Position numbers and translations under genes: made by a program. 27,615 nt of DNA, from assembly GCA_002394685.1 (NCBI GenBank), contig DGUP01000048.1, forward strand, positions 1 to 27,615, given 5' to 3'. The stretch comes from Treponema sp. UBA4307 (lineage in GTDB: Bacteria > Spirochaetota > Spirochaetia > Treponematales > Treponemataceae). The notes beneath the pieces were generated by a model. The model searched no databases and was not told the DNA's origin. It saw only the letters and a program-made list of their open reading frames with translations. How positions within the stretch are numbered: the first letter of the stretch is position 1; each line of letters begins with the position of its first letter. This document shows, one piece after another, positions 15,327 to 23,406 of the stretch.

Positions 15327-17186
15327 TTAAGAAATATTAAGTTTTCTGTATCTTTCCAGAAGCTGTAAATATTCATTCACTGCTTTTAGAAGCTGACCGT
15401 AAATAATTCTGCTGCTTTGAATTGAAGCCATTGGAGAATTCTTATCTACATCCGCCAGAAGTTTTTCCAGTTGTTTGGCTGTTGGGAATACAAGACTTGC
15501 AGCATCTTTTGCACTTGAGTTAATTATTTTTGAATCAATTTGTCCAAGAGCCTGATTGATTTCATATATGTTTCCCTTATTATTTTCAGCTTTTTTTACA
15601 AGAGCAAGGGCTTCTGTTCCAAGAGATTTTAATTCCTTCAGATTGTTTTCAAATGAAAGATATATTTCCTTAAACTGTTCCCTGCTGCAGTAATCCTTTT
15701 GTTTTTTTTCAGATAACTGCTCTGCCTTGCTGAAGAAATTATTTTTTTTATCTATGATGGATGGCTTTGATAAAAAGTAATTTAAATTCTGGAATTCAAT
15801 GTTTTTTATGAAGAGACTTTCTTTTGTTAGTGAGTAGGTTTTTTGTCCATCAAGATTTCCACTCTCTGCGGCTTTTTCGAACCACCATCTGAAAACTGAC
15901 ATTTTTTCATCGGTAATTAAATCATTCCCCTCATAATCCTTGTCCAGAATTTTTCCTGCACTTAACAGACTTGTAATGTTATCTTTTTCAGCAGTAGAAA
16001 ATCTGTTTGAAAGGCAGTGAATTTTTTCTTCAAACTGGGAACCCCGCACGTGAGTTTCTTTTCCAGGATAGCCTAAATCCATTCCTGCAATATAAATTTC
16101 TTTTGCACCACAGGCTCTTGCAAAATCCCAGGCACTTGTTGTAACCGATCCTCCTGCCTTCAGAATTCCTTTAATACCTATTTTACGTTCAAAATACTGG
16201 CCTGAAGGAAACATTGAAGTGCATAAAACTTTTTCCCTGCATTTGAAATTAAATACGCTTGGATAAACAGCATTTTCACAAATAAGAATTGATGAAGGAC
16301 TGCTTAAAAAATCAAGATGGCGTGCGCAATAATACTGTGGATCCATAATGATAATAAAATCAGGCTCTACTCCCGCTTTAAGACAGGCATGAAGGGATGT
16401 GTCTACTGCAATTACAACGGATCTTTCCTTAATCTCTTTTAAGAAAGGCAATATCTTTTTTAAGGACGGACCTGCTGCCAGAATCGTAAAGGGAAGGTCT
16501 GCTCCCAGTCCAAAATATTTTTTTACACCATCACATTCATAAAGCCAGTGAATGTTTTTTAAACTGTTTCTTAACCAGAGATGTGCAAACTTTTCAAGAG
16601 TAGCGTTATTTATTTCTTCCTTTTTTGTATTTTTTTCCAGGAAACTTTCAAGATTAGAAAAATATTCTTTAGCATGTTCCTTTTGTGAAGGAACCGAATA
16701 TATAAAAGCGTTTTCTTTATTAAAATGAGGCAGCAGGGATTCGGCATCTTTTTCTTCTGCATCAATTATGAAAAGGAGTTTTTCGTATTTAAATACTTCC
16801 TCAAAATCCAGAACAGAAAGAGCTGCTTCAAGATAGTGTTTGTCTTTTTCAATTAAAATGATTGCAGGACAATCCTTTCCTTTGTTTAGGAATTTTCTTG
16901 CGGCAAGAAGAGGAGCGTATCCCAGGCCGAATGAAAAAAATATTATTGCTTCAGTTTTATTCTCATCAATTTTAGAAAGATAAGATTCTGCTTCACGGAG
17001 AGGATCGTACTTGGAATGAAGGGGAAGCCCTTTTACCAGAGCTGTAGTCTGCCCGTTTTTTGCAGCTTGAATTTTAATTTCACAATCATCCCTGGAAAAA
17101 TCATATTCCTTTAGAGAAAGAATAGGAGCCAGAGCAGGAAATCGCTGCTCAAAAAGTTTAAGGTTTTTATTCCAGATAGAGTTCAA
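15327..17186 (-). CDS. Maf/DUF115 (MptE-like) motility-associated glycosyltransferase-family protein
   Basis: A 619-residue cytoplasmic protein. The centre has the family signature: LPFTILAAGPSLKKILPFLK (residues 231-250), VVIAVDTSLHACLKAGVEPD (257-276) and IIIMDPQYYCARHLDF, then a GGSVTTSAWDFARACGAKEIYIAGMDLGYPG block. The N-terminal part has FFSFGLGYAPLLAARKFL. Family members modify flagellin with nonulosonic acids in Campylobacter and related bacteria; spirochaetes with sheathed internal flagella often have several copies. The C-terminal 170 residues look helical, possibly coiled. The start is TTG at 17186, as no ATG lies near; it overlaps the ftsI stop by 20 bases and has GGAG ten bases upstream. 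Its target here is unknown; the neighbours are cell-wall genes. Confidence 0.82.
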   Translation of the reverse strand: MNSIWNKNLKLFEQRFPALAPILSLKEYDFSRDDCEIKIQAAKNGQTTALVKGLPLHSKYDPLREAESYLSKIDENKTEAIIFFSFGLGYAPLLAARKFLNKGKDCPAIILIEKDKHYLEAALSVLDFEEVFKYEKLLFIIDAEEKDAESLLPHFNKENAFIYSVPSQKEHAKEYFSNLESFLEKNTKKEEINNATLEKFAHLWLRNSLKNIHWLYECDGVKKYFGLGADLPFTILAAGPSLKKILPFLKEIKERSVVIAVDTSLHACLKAGVEPDFIIIMDPQYYCARHLDFLSSPSSILICENAVYPSVFNFKCREKVLCTSMFPSGQYFERKIGIKGILKAGGSVTTSAWDFARACGAKEIYIAGMDLGYPGKETHVRGSQFEEKIHCLSNRFSTAEKDNITSLLSAGKILDKDYEGNDLITDEKMSVFRWWFEKAAESGNLDGQKTYSLTKESLFIKNIEFQNLNYFLSKPSIIDKKNNFFSKAEQLSEKKQKDYCSREQFKEIYLSFENNLKELKSLGTEALALVKKAENNKGNIYEINQALGQIDSKIINSSAKDAASLVFPTAKQLEKLLADVDKNSPMASIQSSRIIYGQLLKAVNEYLQLLERYRKLNIS

Positions 17187-19047
17187 TTGACATATTCTCC
17201 GTAACAGGACTTCCTGCAGCAGGCCACTGTCTTACAACCCAGCCTTCACCCTTAATCTGAATACTCAAATCCTCTCTTTCCAGAAGAGGCAGAAGTTCTC
17301 TTTTTGATTTACCGGTAAAATCCGGAACTTTTGTTGTAATTACAATTTCTTCTGTATCATCAATGTGGACTGTTCCGGAATGTTCCAGACTTGCAGCTCC
17401 AGAACGTGTAAGGCCAAGATGGTCAATGATTTCATCAGCGGCTTCTGCAATCACTGGTGCTACAATACGGCCTGCATAAGTTTCTCCCTTTGCTTTTTGA
17501 ATTACAATGTAGAGAATAATCTGTGGATTTTCTACCGGGAAAATGGCCATACAGTTTGAAAGAAAATCTGTATCTGAATATCCACCCTTTACCGGATCTG
17601 CCATCTGAGCCGTACCTGTTTTAACACCAATTGAAATATCACCCAGTGCAGCTTTAGAACCTGTACCACTTTGAGTTGTTGTTTCCATACAGCTTAAAAT
17701 ATATTTTGCAGTATCGGAACGGAGAACCTGATTTCCATATGTTACAGTATGATTTTCAAGATCTTTACCATCCTTGTCAGTTATCTTTTTTATGAAAGTG
17801 AGTTTTACCATTCTACCCTGATTTGCAAGGACTGTTGCAGCCTGAACCATCTGCAGTGCACTGACAGAAATTTCCTGACCAATTGACATTGTAGGTTTAG
17901 AACGTGCAGACCAGAGCCTGTCATTTTGATCCTTAACGGAACCCTTTGTTTCACTAGGAAGTTCAACTTCAGTTCTTTCTCCAAAACCAAAATCGTGAAT
18001 GTACTGAAGAAAAGAATCTGTGCCGATGGATTCACTCATTTGAGCAAGAGCATCGTTGCAGGAATATTTCAGGGCATCCCTTACAGTAAGAGCTCCGTGA
18101 TGTTCAAGACAGGTAATTCGGATAGTTTCGCCCCTGTTTGTAGTCCGCTGATAAATTCCGTCACAGACAAACTGCTGGCTGGTAGTTATGCTCCTTGAAT
18201 CCAGAAAAGCTGCTGTAGAGAAAATCTTAAAAACAGAACCAGGTTCATAAGATGTAACAGCCGGCCTGTCCAGTCTTTCCATACTGGAAGAAGAAGAATA
18301 TTCATTAAGATTTGCTTCCGGCAAAGAAATATATGAAAGAATTTCCCCGCTTCTTGAATCAGCTGCAATCAGCATAAGGCTTTCGGCCTGTGTGGTTTCC
18401 ATTGCTCTTTTGGAAATCTGCTCCAGTTTATATTGAAGGTTAGCATCAATTGTAAGATGGATATTATTTCCAAAAATAGTGCCTTTTGCATTTTTATCTG
18501 GAACTGGCTGAAGAAGAGCCTGCTGGGAATATTCAATTCCACTTAATCCACGTGAATCAGTTCCCATATAACCAATTAACTGACTGGCCAGTTCGTTTTC
18601 AGGGTAAACCCGGCCTGCATTATGCTCAAAACTTACTGCATTTTTGTAGGAAGATTTATTTATTGCAGAACGTAAACTTTCATACTGATCCTGCTGAAGA
18701 TTTTTCTGAATATACATAAATTTGGAATTGTTGTTTGCTTCCAGATTTGCAATCAAATCATCCTTGCTGATGTTTATGTATGGGGCAACAATCGAAGCAA
18801 AATCTTCCCTGTCTTTAATCATCTTAGGGGTTACTCCGAAATGATAGTAAACAGACTGTACTGCCAGAGGTTTTCCGTTACGGTCAACAATTGAGCCTCT
18901 TTCCACAACAGCAGGTTCTTCTGCTTCAGGAGCTGCATCCTTAAAGGCCAGTGTAAGGAATTTTACAAGGATGAGAAGAGCAAAAACAGCCAGAGGCGTA
19001 AACACAATCCATAAGCGACTTTTTTTTAAGAATCCATTTACTTGCAT
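17167..19047 (-). CDS. ftsI: FtsI/PBP2-like peptidoglycan transpeptidase with C-terminal PASTA domain
   Basis: A 626-residue class B penicillin-binding protein that crosslinks peptidoglycan, probably in septation. One N-terminal membrane anchor (residues about 12-34) leaves the rest outside the membrane. The dimerisation domain starts with VVERGSIVDRNGKPLA (47-62). Catalytic motifs are Ser271-Val-Phe-Lys274 in YEPGSVFKIFS, Ser329-Cys-Asn331 and Lys476-Thr-Gly478. Residues about 573-626 form a single PASTA domain (VPDFTGKSKRELLPLLERE to MSIELYLE). The start overlaps the signal peptidase gene by 10 bases and the end overlaps maf by 20, so lepB-ftsI-maf should be one operon. Length is normal. 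Family very sure; division rather than elongation role is inferred. Confidence 0.93.
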   Translation of the reverse strand: MQVNGFLKKSRLWIVFTPLAVFALLILVKFLTLAFKDAAPEAEEPAVVERGSIVDRNGKPLAVQSVYYHFGVTPKMIKDREDFASIVAPYINISKDDLIANLEANNNSKFMYIQKNLQQDQYESLRSAINKSSYKNAVSFEHNAGRVYPENELASQLIGYMGTDSRGLSGIEYSQQALLQPVPDKNAKGTIFGNNIHLTIDANLQYKLEQISKRAMETTQAESLMLIAADSRSGEILSYISLPEANLNEYSSSSSMERLDRPAVTSYEPGSVFKIFSTAAFLDSRSITTSQQFVCDGIYQRTTNRGETIRITCLEHHGALTVRDALKYSCNDALAQMSESIGTDSFLQYIHDFGFGERTEVELPSETKGSVKDQNDRLWSARSKPTMSIGQEISVSALQMVQAATVLANQGRMVKLTFIKKITDKDGKDLENHTVTYGNQVLRSDTAKYILSCMETTTQSGTGSKAALGDISIGVKTGTAQMADPVKGGYSDTDFLSNCMAIFPVENPQIILYIVIQKAKGETYAGRIVAPVIAEAADEIIDHLGLTRSGAASLEHSGTVHIDDTEEIVITTKVPDFTGKSKRELLPLLEREDLSIQIKGEGWVVRQWPAAGSPVTENMSIELYLE

Positions 19048-19556
19048 ATAATTTTACCTATTACATCTTTTACTGGAACAAAACCGTAATTTCTGGAATC
19101 GATGGAAGTTTTACAGTTGTCACCAATGCAGAGAATAGTTCCTTCAGGAACCTCTTTACTTAAAAACATATGGTGATACTGTATTTCCGAAAGAGGATAG
19201 ACTTTTTCTCCCACAATTAAAGTATATCCCTCTTTTACCGAATATTCCAGCGGACAGCCTGCCAGGGCAACACATCTTTTTATAACAAAATGCCCGTTAA
19301 GGGGATAGATTACAATATCATTTATTTCCGGTTCTTTCCATTGAATGAGCAGATGATTGTAAAAGGGAAGGGCTAATCCATAGGAAAACTTCTCCAGCCA
19401 GACCTTATCTCCTTTTACCAGAGTGGGCTCCATTGAGCTGCCTTCAATTTCAAATCTGTCTATGATAAATGATTTAACAAGGAAGAGCAGGGCAAAAGCT
19501 GATAAAATTACCAGTAAAATCACCTTTATCTTCCTTATAAATACTTGTGATTTCAT
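19038..19556 (-). CDS. lepB: Signal peptidase I
   Basis: A 172-residue membrane protease that removes signal peptides from exported proteins. One N-terminal membrane segment (about residues 10-32) precedes the catalytic domain. The catalytic serine is Ser41 in GSSMEPTLVKGD and the general-base lysine Lys93 in HFVIKRCVALAG. IGDNCKTSIDSRNYGFVP near the C-terminus is the conserved box E (usually GDN..S.DSR.WG; the aromatic is Tyr here). It is shorter than E. coli LepB and similar to Gram-positive type enzymes. It is first in the lepB-ftsI-maf run and divergent from the M23 gene. No strong ribosome site is seen before ATG 19556. Confidence 0.93.
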   Translation of the reverse strand: MKSQVFIRKIKVILLVILSAFALLFLVKSFIIDRFEIEGSSMEPTLVKGDKVWLEKFSYGLALPFYNHLLIQWKEPEINDIVIYPLNGHFVIKRCVALAGCPLEYSVKEGYTLIVGEKVYPLSEIQYHHMFLSKEVPEGTILCIGDNCKTSIDSRNYGFVPVKDVIGKIICK

Positions 19557-19602
19557 GGAAAATATTCTAATAACTCATTTTAAGAATGTCGATATTATTT
19601 GT

Positions 19603-20808
19603 ATGGAAATAATCAGTTATAATTACAATACATATTCAACAGCTCCAGAAAAAAAGACATTTAAGTTTACTAAGTTCAGAAATTCTCCAGAACTTACTTA
19701 TGATGATATACTTTTCGACTCTTACTCAAAAAAAGAAAGGGAACCTGTAACTTTAAAGGGAATTTTTGACAATATAAAAGCCATGCTCGCCTATGCCAAG
19801 CACATGTTTATTGCTTCTGCCAGATATTGGTGGCTTATTCCTGCAGTGGCAGTTATTTCTTCAGTGCCATTTTTCCTTTCAAAAATCCTTAATATGATGG
19901 AAAGCAAGGCTCCTGTTGTTTCCTTTGAAAATACAGACAGTCAACTCCTGGATTATCTTGATTCTCTTATGTCAGATTTCGCTTTGGAAAGTCAGTCTGT
20001 AGATGAAAACGGAACTCTTATAAGTGAAAGCGGTGCAGCTCTTTTTAACAGCAAGTCATTTAAGGACACTGTATCATTCCAGACCTATGTTGTTAAAAAC
20101 GGGGATACAATCAGCGGAATTGCAAAGAAGTTCGGTTTGTCTAATATATCTACCCTGATTGCTGCAAATAACATCAGCAATGTGAGAAATATTGTTGTAG
20201 GACAGAAGTTAACAATCCCTTCAATTGACGGAATGTACTATAAGGTTGCCGCTGGTGATAATATTGCTTCCCTTGCTTCAAAATATGGTGCCCGGGTAGA
20301 AGATATCCTTGATGTAAATGATTTAACAAGTGATAAACTTCTTGTGGGACAGAATATCTATATTCCTGGTGCAAGAATGGATGCTTCAAGCCTCAAGAAG
20401 GCTATGGGGGATGTGGCTAAGTGGATTTGTCCAATTACCGCAAAATATGTAATTTCATCTTATTTTGGTCCACGTAAGGATCCAATCAGCGGAATTTCTT
20501 CAAATCACAAGGGAATCGATCTTGCCTGTCCAAAGGGAACTTCTGTAAAGGCCGCAATGAAAGGAACTGTTGCAGCAGCAGGCTGGTCTAATCTTTATGG
20601 AAATTATGTAATTCTTAATCACGAGGATGGATATCAGACTCTCTACGGACACATGAGCAAAATCAGTGTAAAGAGAGGTCAGGTTATTAATCAGGGAAGT
20701 CAGGTTGGTCTTGTTGGTTCAACAGGATATTCAACAGGAAATCACCTGCATTTTACAGTTTATAAAAATGGAACTCCTGTAGATCCACTTAAGCTGATAA
20801 AAAAATAA
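19603..20808 (+). CDS. LysM-M23 peptidoglycan endopeptidase, membrane anchored
   Basis: A 401-residue protein counted from ATG 19603. About 74 hydrophilic residues come first, then one membrane segment (WWLIPAVAVISSVPFFLSKIL, about 76-96), so the N-terminus is likely cytoplasmic. Two LysM domains follow (about 161-206, VVKNGDTISGIAKKF; and 211-255, YKVAAGDNIASLASKY), which bind peptidoglycan. The M23 metallopeptidase domain (about 285-395) has its zinc set: His302 and Asp306 in NHKGID, His350 in LYGH, and His381/His383 in GNHLHF. All are present, so it should be active. The true start is uncertain: no ribosome site precedes 19603 or 19555, and the frame open from 19423 runs opposite lepB. It has its own terminator. 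Confidence 0.9.
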   Translation: MEIISYNYNTYSTAPEKKTFKFTKFRNSPELTYDDILFDSYSKKEREPVTLKGIFDNIKAMLAYAKHMFIASARYWWLIPAVAVISSVPFFLSKILNMMESKAPVVSFENTDSQLLDYLDSLMSDFALESQSVDENGTLISESGAALFNSKSFKDTVSFQTYVVKNGDTISGIAKKFGLSNISTLIAANNISNVRNIVVGQKLTIPSIDGMYYKVAAGDNIASLASKYGARVEDILDVNDLTSDKLLVGQNIYIPGARMDASSLKKAMGDVAKWICPITAKYVISSYFGPRKDPISGISSNHKGIDLACPKGTSVKAAMKGTVAAAGWSNLYGNYVILNHEDGYQTLYGHMSKISVKRGQVINQGSQVGLVGSTGYSTGNHLHFTVYKNGTPVDPLKLIKK

Positions 20809-20821
20809 TCTGCTGAATATG

Positions 20822-20873
20822 AAAGCATCCCCGCAAGCTGGCCATATGGTTCCCTTGAGGAGATGCTTTTTTT
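20822..20873 (+). terminator. Intrinsic terminator of the M23 gene
   Basis: AAAGCATC (20822-20829) pairs with GATGCTTT (20862-20869). The stem is extended inside by CCGCAAG with CTTGAGG (one mismatch) and CCATATGG near the tip. Seven T residues end at 20873. On the minus strand the outer arm is followed only by a few T residues, so it mainly serves the plus strand. Confidence 0.75.
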
Positions 20874-20883
20874 ATCATTATGA

Positions 20884-22314
20884 TTACTTCTTATTATTAT
20901 TAAATATATTCAAAACCAGAGCAAATAATTCTGCCCTGAATTTTGCAAAGGTTGATGCAGAGCCTGCTTTCCGGTCTGCAATAAGGGGTAAGGAATAAAG
21001 AAGATTGTCTCCTATATAATACTTGATTTTTCCATATTCTTTTCCTGCCTGGGCATTTGCTTTCAGGTAAGATGGAATTTCAATGCTTACCTTAACTGAG
21101 CTTACTGAATCTTCAACAGAAGAGCCGGTTATGAATGGAACTGTAAAAGTTTCGTCTGCTGCAGGAATCAGGTAAACCGCTTTTTCTTTTGCACCCAGTA
21201 CAGGTACAAGGTAACGGTGGCCTTTTCTGCTTTTTAAATCAGGAGCCTTGTAGTCTGCAAAATTTGTAAAAGCATAATTCATTAAGCTGCTTCCATCTGC
21301 ATTTCTGTAACGGTTTCCTTCTGCGCTTCCCTGGCCAGGTCCCCCCATAGTAATACTGATGAAGCGGCTTTCATTTCTTTTTGCAGTGAGGGCAAGATTA
21401 TATCCGGATTCATCAATATAACCTGTTTTCAGACCGTCAACTCCAGCCAGCTTTCCAATAAGCTTGTTGGTATTGTATTGAGTGTAGGCCATTGCGTCTG
21501 CCATGTACCTTTCATATTCCGGAAGGTTTTCTTCCCGTGGATAGCGGAGAAATGCCTTTGAGTGATATTTCTCCAGAGCCCATGGATACTTCTCCAGATA
21601 TATTTTACAAAATTTAACGAATTCTCTTGGAGTTGTAACATTGTTTTCACTGTATCCTGAAGATTCAACAAAATGTGTATGTTCCAGGCCCAGGTCTTTT
21701 ACAACCTTGTTCATTCTTGCAACAAAAGAATCCATATCACCTGCAACATAATTTGCCACTGCAATTGATGCATCGTTTGCGCTTGGAATGGCCAGCCCTA
21801 AAAGAAGTTCATCAAGGGTTACAATCTGATCCTGTCCCAGCCCCATTCTTGAAGCATCCCATGGAAGGTTTTCTGCCCAGCATTCTGGAGGAAGGGGAAC
21901 AATATCGGTAAGCTTAACGCTTCCTGCTGCAATGGCTTCGTAAACCACGTACATCTCTACAAGTTTTGTCATTGAAGCAGGAGGAATTTCCTCATCTGCA
22001 TTTTTTTCATACAGAATGCTGCCTGTCTGTCCATCAATTAAAATTGCAGATTTGCAGTAAAGGTCAAGATTTTTCTTTTCCAGTGAGTATGGAAGTTCTG
22101 AAATAACTGGAAGACTGGTCTTATAGTTTTCCCTGATTTGATTCAGTTCAAGATTTTCTTCTTCTGTTAAAGCCCGGACTTCTTCAATTTTAGAATAAGA
22201 TAAAGCCCTGCCGGTTAAAATGCCTGCAGCTGCAAGAAAAAATGCAAGTACTGATATTGGAATAATCCATTTCAATGATGATTTTTTATTATTATTTACT
22301 TTTTTTTCAGACAT
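20884..22314 (-). CDS. D-alanyl-D-alanine carboxypeptidase (peptidase S11)
   Basis: A 476-residue low-molecular-weight penicillin-binding protein that trims the terminal D-Ala from peptidoglycan stem peptides. One uncleaved N-terminal membrane segment (WIIPISVLAFFLAAAGILTG, about 16-35) suggests an N-terminal anchor. Catalytic motifs are Ser114-Met-Thr-Lys117 in PPASMTK, Ser178-Ala-Asn180 in PSANDASIA, and Lys296-Thr-Gly298 in DGLKTGYI. The C-terminal 110 residues (KGHRYLVPVLGAKEKAVYL onward) form a beta-rich domain as in PBP5/DacF proteins. AAGGA precedes the ATG. It lies 11 bp after aroC and is the last gene of the apparent receptor-aroC operon. Confidence 0.93.
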   Translation of the reverse strand: MSEKKVNNNKKSSLKWIIPISVLAFFLAAAGILTGRALSYSKIEEVRALTEEENLELNQIRENYKTSLPVISELPYSLEKKNLDLYCKSAILIDGQTGSILYEKNADEEIPPASMTKLVEMYVVYEAIAAGSVKLTDIVPLPPECWAENLPWDASRMGLGQDQIVTLDELLLGLAIPSANDASIAVANYVAGDMDSFVARMNKVVKDLGLEHTHFVESSGYSENNVTTPREFVKFCKIYLEKYPWALEKYHSKAFLRYPREENLPEYERYMADAMAYTQYNTNKLIGKLAGVDGLKTGYIDESGYNLALTAKRNESRFISITMGGPGQGSAEGNRYRNADGSSLMNYAFTNFADYKAPDLKSRKGHRYLVPVLGAKEKAVYLIPAADETFTVPFITGSSVEDSVSSVKVSIEIPSYLKANAQAGKEYGKIKYYIGDNLLYSLPLIADRKAGSASTFAKFRAELFALVLNIFNNNKK

Positions 22315-22325
22315 AATTTTTTTCC

Positions 22326-23396
22326 TTAAAGTCTGGCCCCTTCATTTCTGATGAAAAGGTCTGCTATGGTGATTGCTGTCATTGCTTCTACAACTGGAAC
22401 AATTCTAGGGCAAAGACAAACATCGTGTCTTCCCTTGATTTCAATTTCTACAGGTTCAAGATTTGTGTTTACTGTCTGCTGCTTCTGGTAAATGCTTGGT
22501 ACAGGTTTTACGGCAGCCCTGAAAACTAAATCGTTTCCGTTAGTCATGCCTCCAAGAATTCCTCCTGCATTGTTTGAGAGAAATTTTCCACCTGCAGTCA
22601 TTGGATCATTGTTCTGACTGCCATACAAATCTGCTGCTTCAAAGCCGGCACCAAATTCAATTCCTTTAACTGCACCAATTGAAAGAATTCCGTGAGCCAG
22701 GAGAGCATCCGCCTTGTCAAAAACAGTTTCTCCAAGACCTGCAGGAAGGCCTTTTACAACGCACTCAATTATTCCTCCTGCGGAATCTCCTTTTGCTGCC
22801 AGTTCTTCTACAGCCTTCTCCATTTTTTTTGCAGCATCCATATCAGGGCAACGGAAAAAGTTTGCCTCAATATTTTCTTCTATATAATTGTCAGGATTGC
22901 TTTCAATTCCCAGGGCTTTTTTTGTGTAAGCTCTTATGGTGATGCCCTTTTCCTTTAGAAAAAGCTTTGCAATTGCACCAGCTGCAACCCGGGCACAGGT
23001 TTCCCTGCCACTTGAACGGCCTCCGCCCCTGTAATCCCGAATTCCATATTTCTGGAAAAAAGTAAAATCAGCATGGCCTGGACGAAACTTGTCCATAATA
23101 TTTGAATAGTCTTTTGAGATTTGATTTGTATTTCTGATGATGATTGCAACTGGTGTTCCGGTGCTTTTTCCTTCAAAAACTCCGCTTAAAATCTCAGCCT
23201 TATCATCTTCTTTTCTTGCAGTTACAGCCGCATTTCCTGTAGTTCCAGGTTTACGCCTGTCCATTTCCTTTTGAAGAAATTCTTCATCAATTGTAAGTCC
23301 TGCAGGAACTCCGTCAATTATACAGCCTAATGCTGCTCCATGGCTTTCCCCGAATGTTGTTACTCTGAAAGCCTGTCCAAATGTATTTCCAGCCAT
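22326..23396 (-). CDS. aroC: Chorismate synthase
   Basis: A 356-residue enzyme that converts 5-enolpyruvylshikimate 3-phosphate to chorismate using reduced FMN, the last shared step to aromatic amino acids. The N-terminus FGQAFRVTTFGESHGAALG with GESHG at 16-20, RPGHADFTFFQKYGIRDYRGGGRSSGRET, GGMTNGNDLVFRAAVKPVPS and GRHDVCLCPRIVPVVEAM match the family throughout. Length is normal. It lies 10 bp after the receptor gene and 11 bp before the carboxypeptidase. No ribosome site is visible before the ATG (CTCTCC), so it may depend on translation of the receptor gene. Nothing in function links it to either neighbour. Confidence 0.96.
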   Translation of the reverse strand: MAGNTFGQAFRVTTFGESHGAALGCIIDGVPAGLTIDEEFLQKEMDRRKPGTTGNAAVTARKEDDKAEILSGVFEGKSTGTPVAIIIRNTNQISKDYSNIMDKFRPGHADFTFFQKYGIRDYRGGGRSSGRETCARVAAGAIAKLFLKEKGITIRAYTKKALGIESNPDNYIEENIEANFFRCPDMDAAKKMEKAVEELAAKGDSAGGIIECVVKGLPAGLGETVFDKADALLAHGILSIGAVKGIEFGAGFEAADLYGSQNNDPMTAGGKFLSNNAGGILGGMTNGNDLVFRAAVKPVPSIYQKQQTVNTNLEPVEIEIKGRHDVCLCPRIVPVVEAMTAITIADLFIRNEGARL

Positions 23397-23406
23397 GGAG
23401 AGTATT

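Noticed and set aside
19423..19602. Upstream extension of the M23 protein to 461 residues
   Set aside because: The extra 60 residues lie mostly opposite the lepB coding start and look unlike protein; a start at or after 19603 is more economical.
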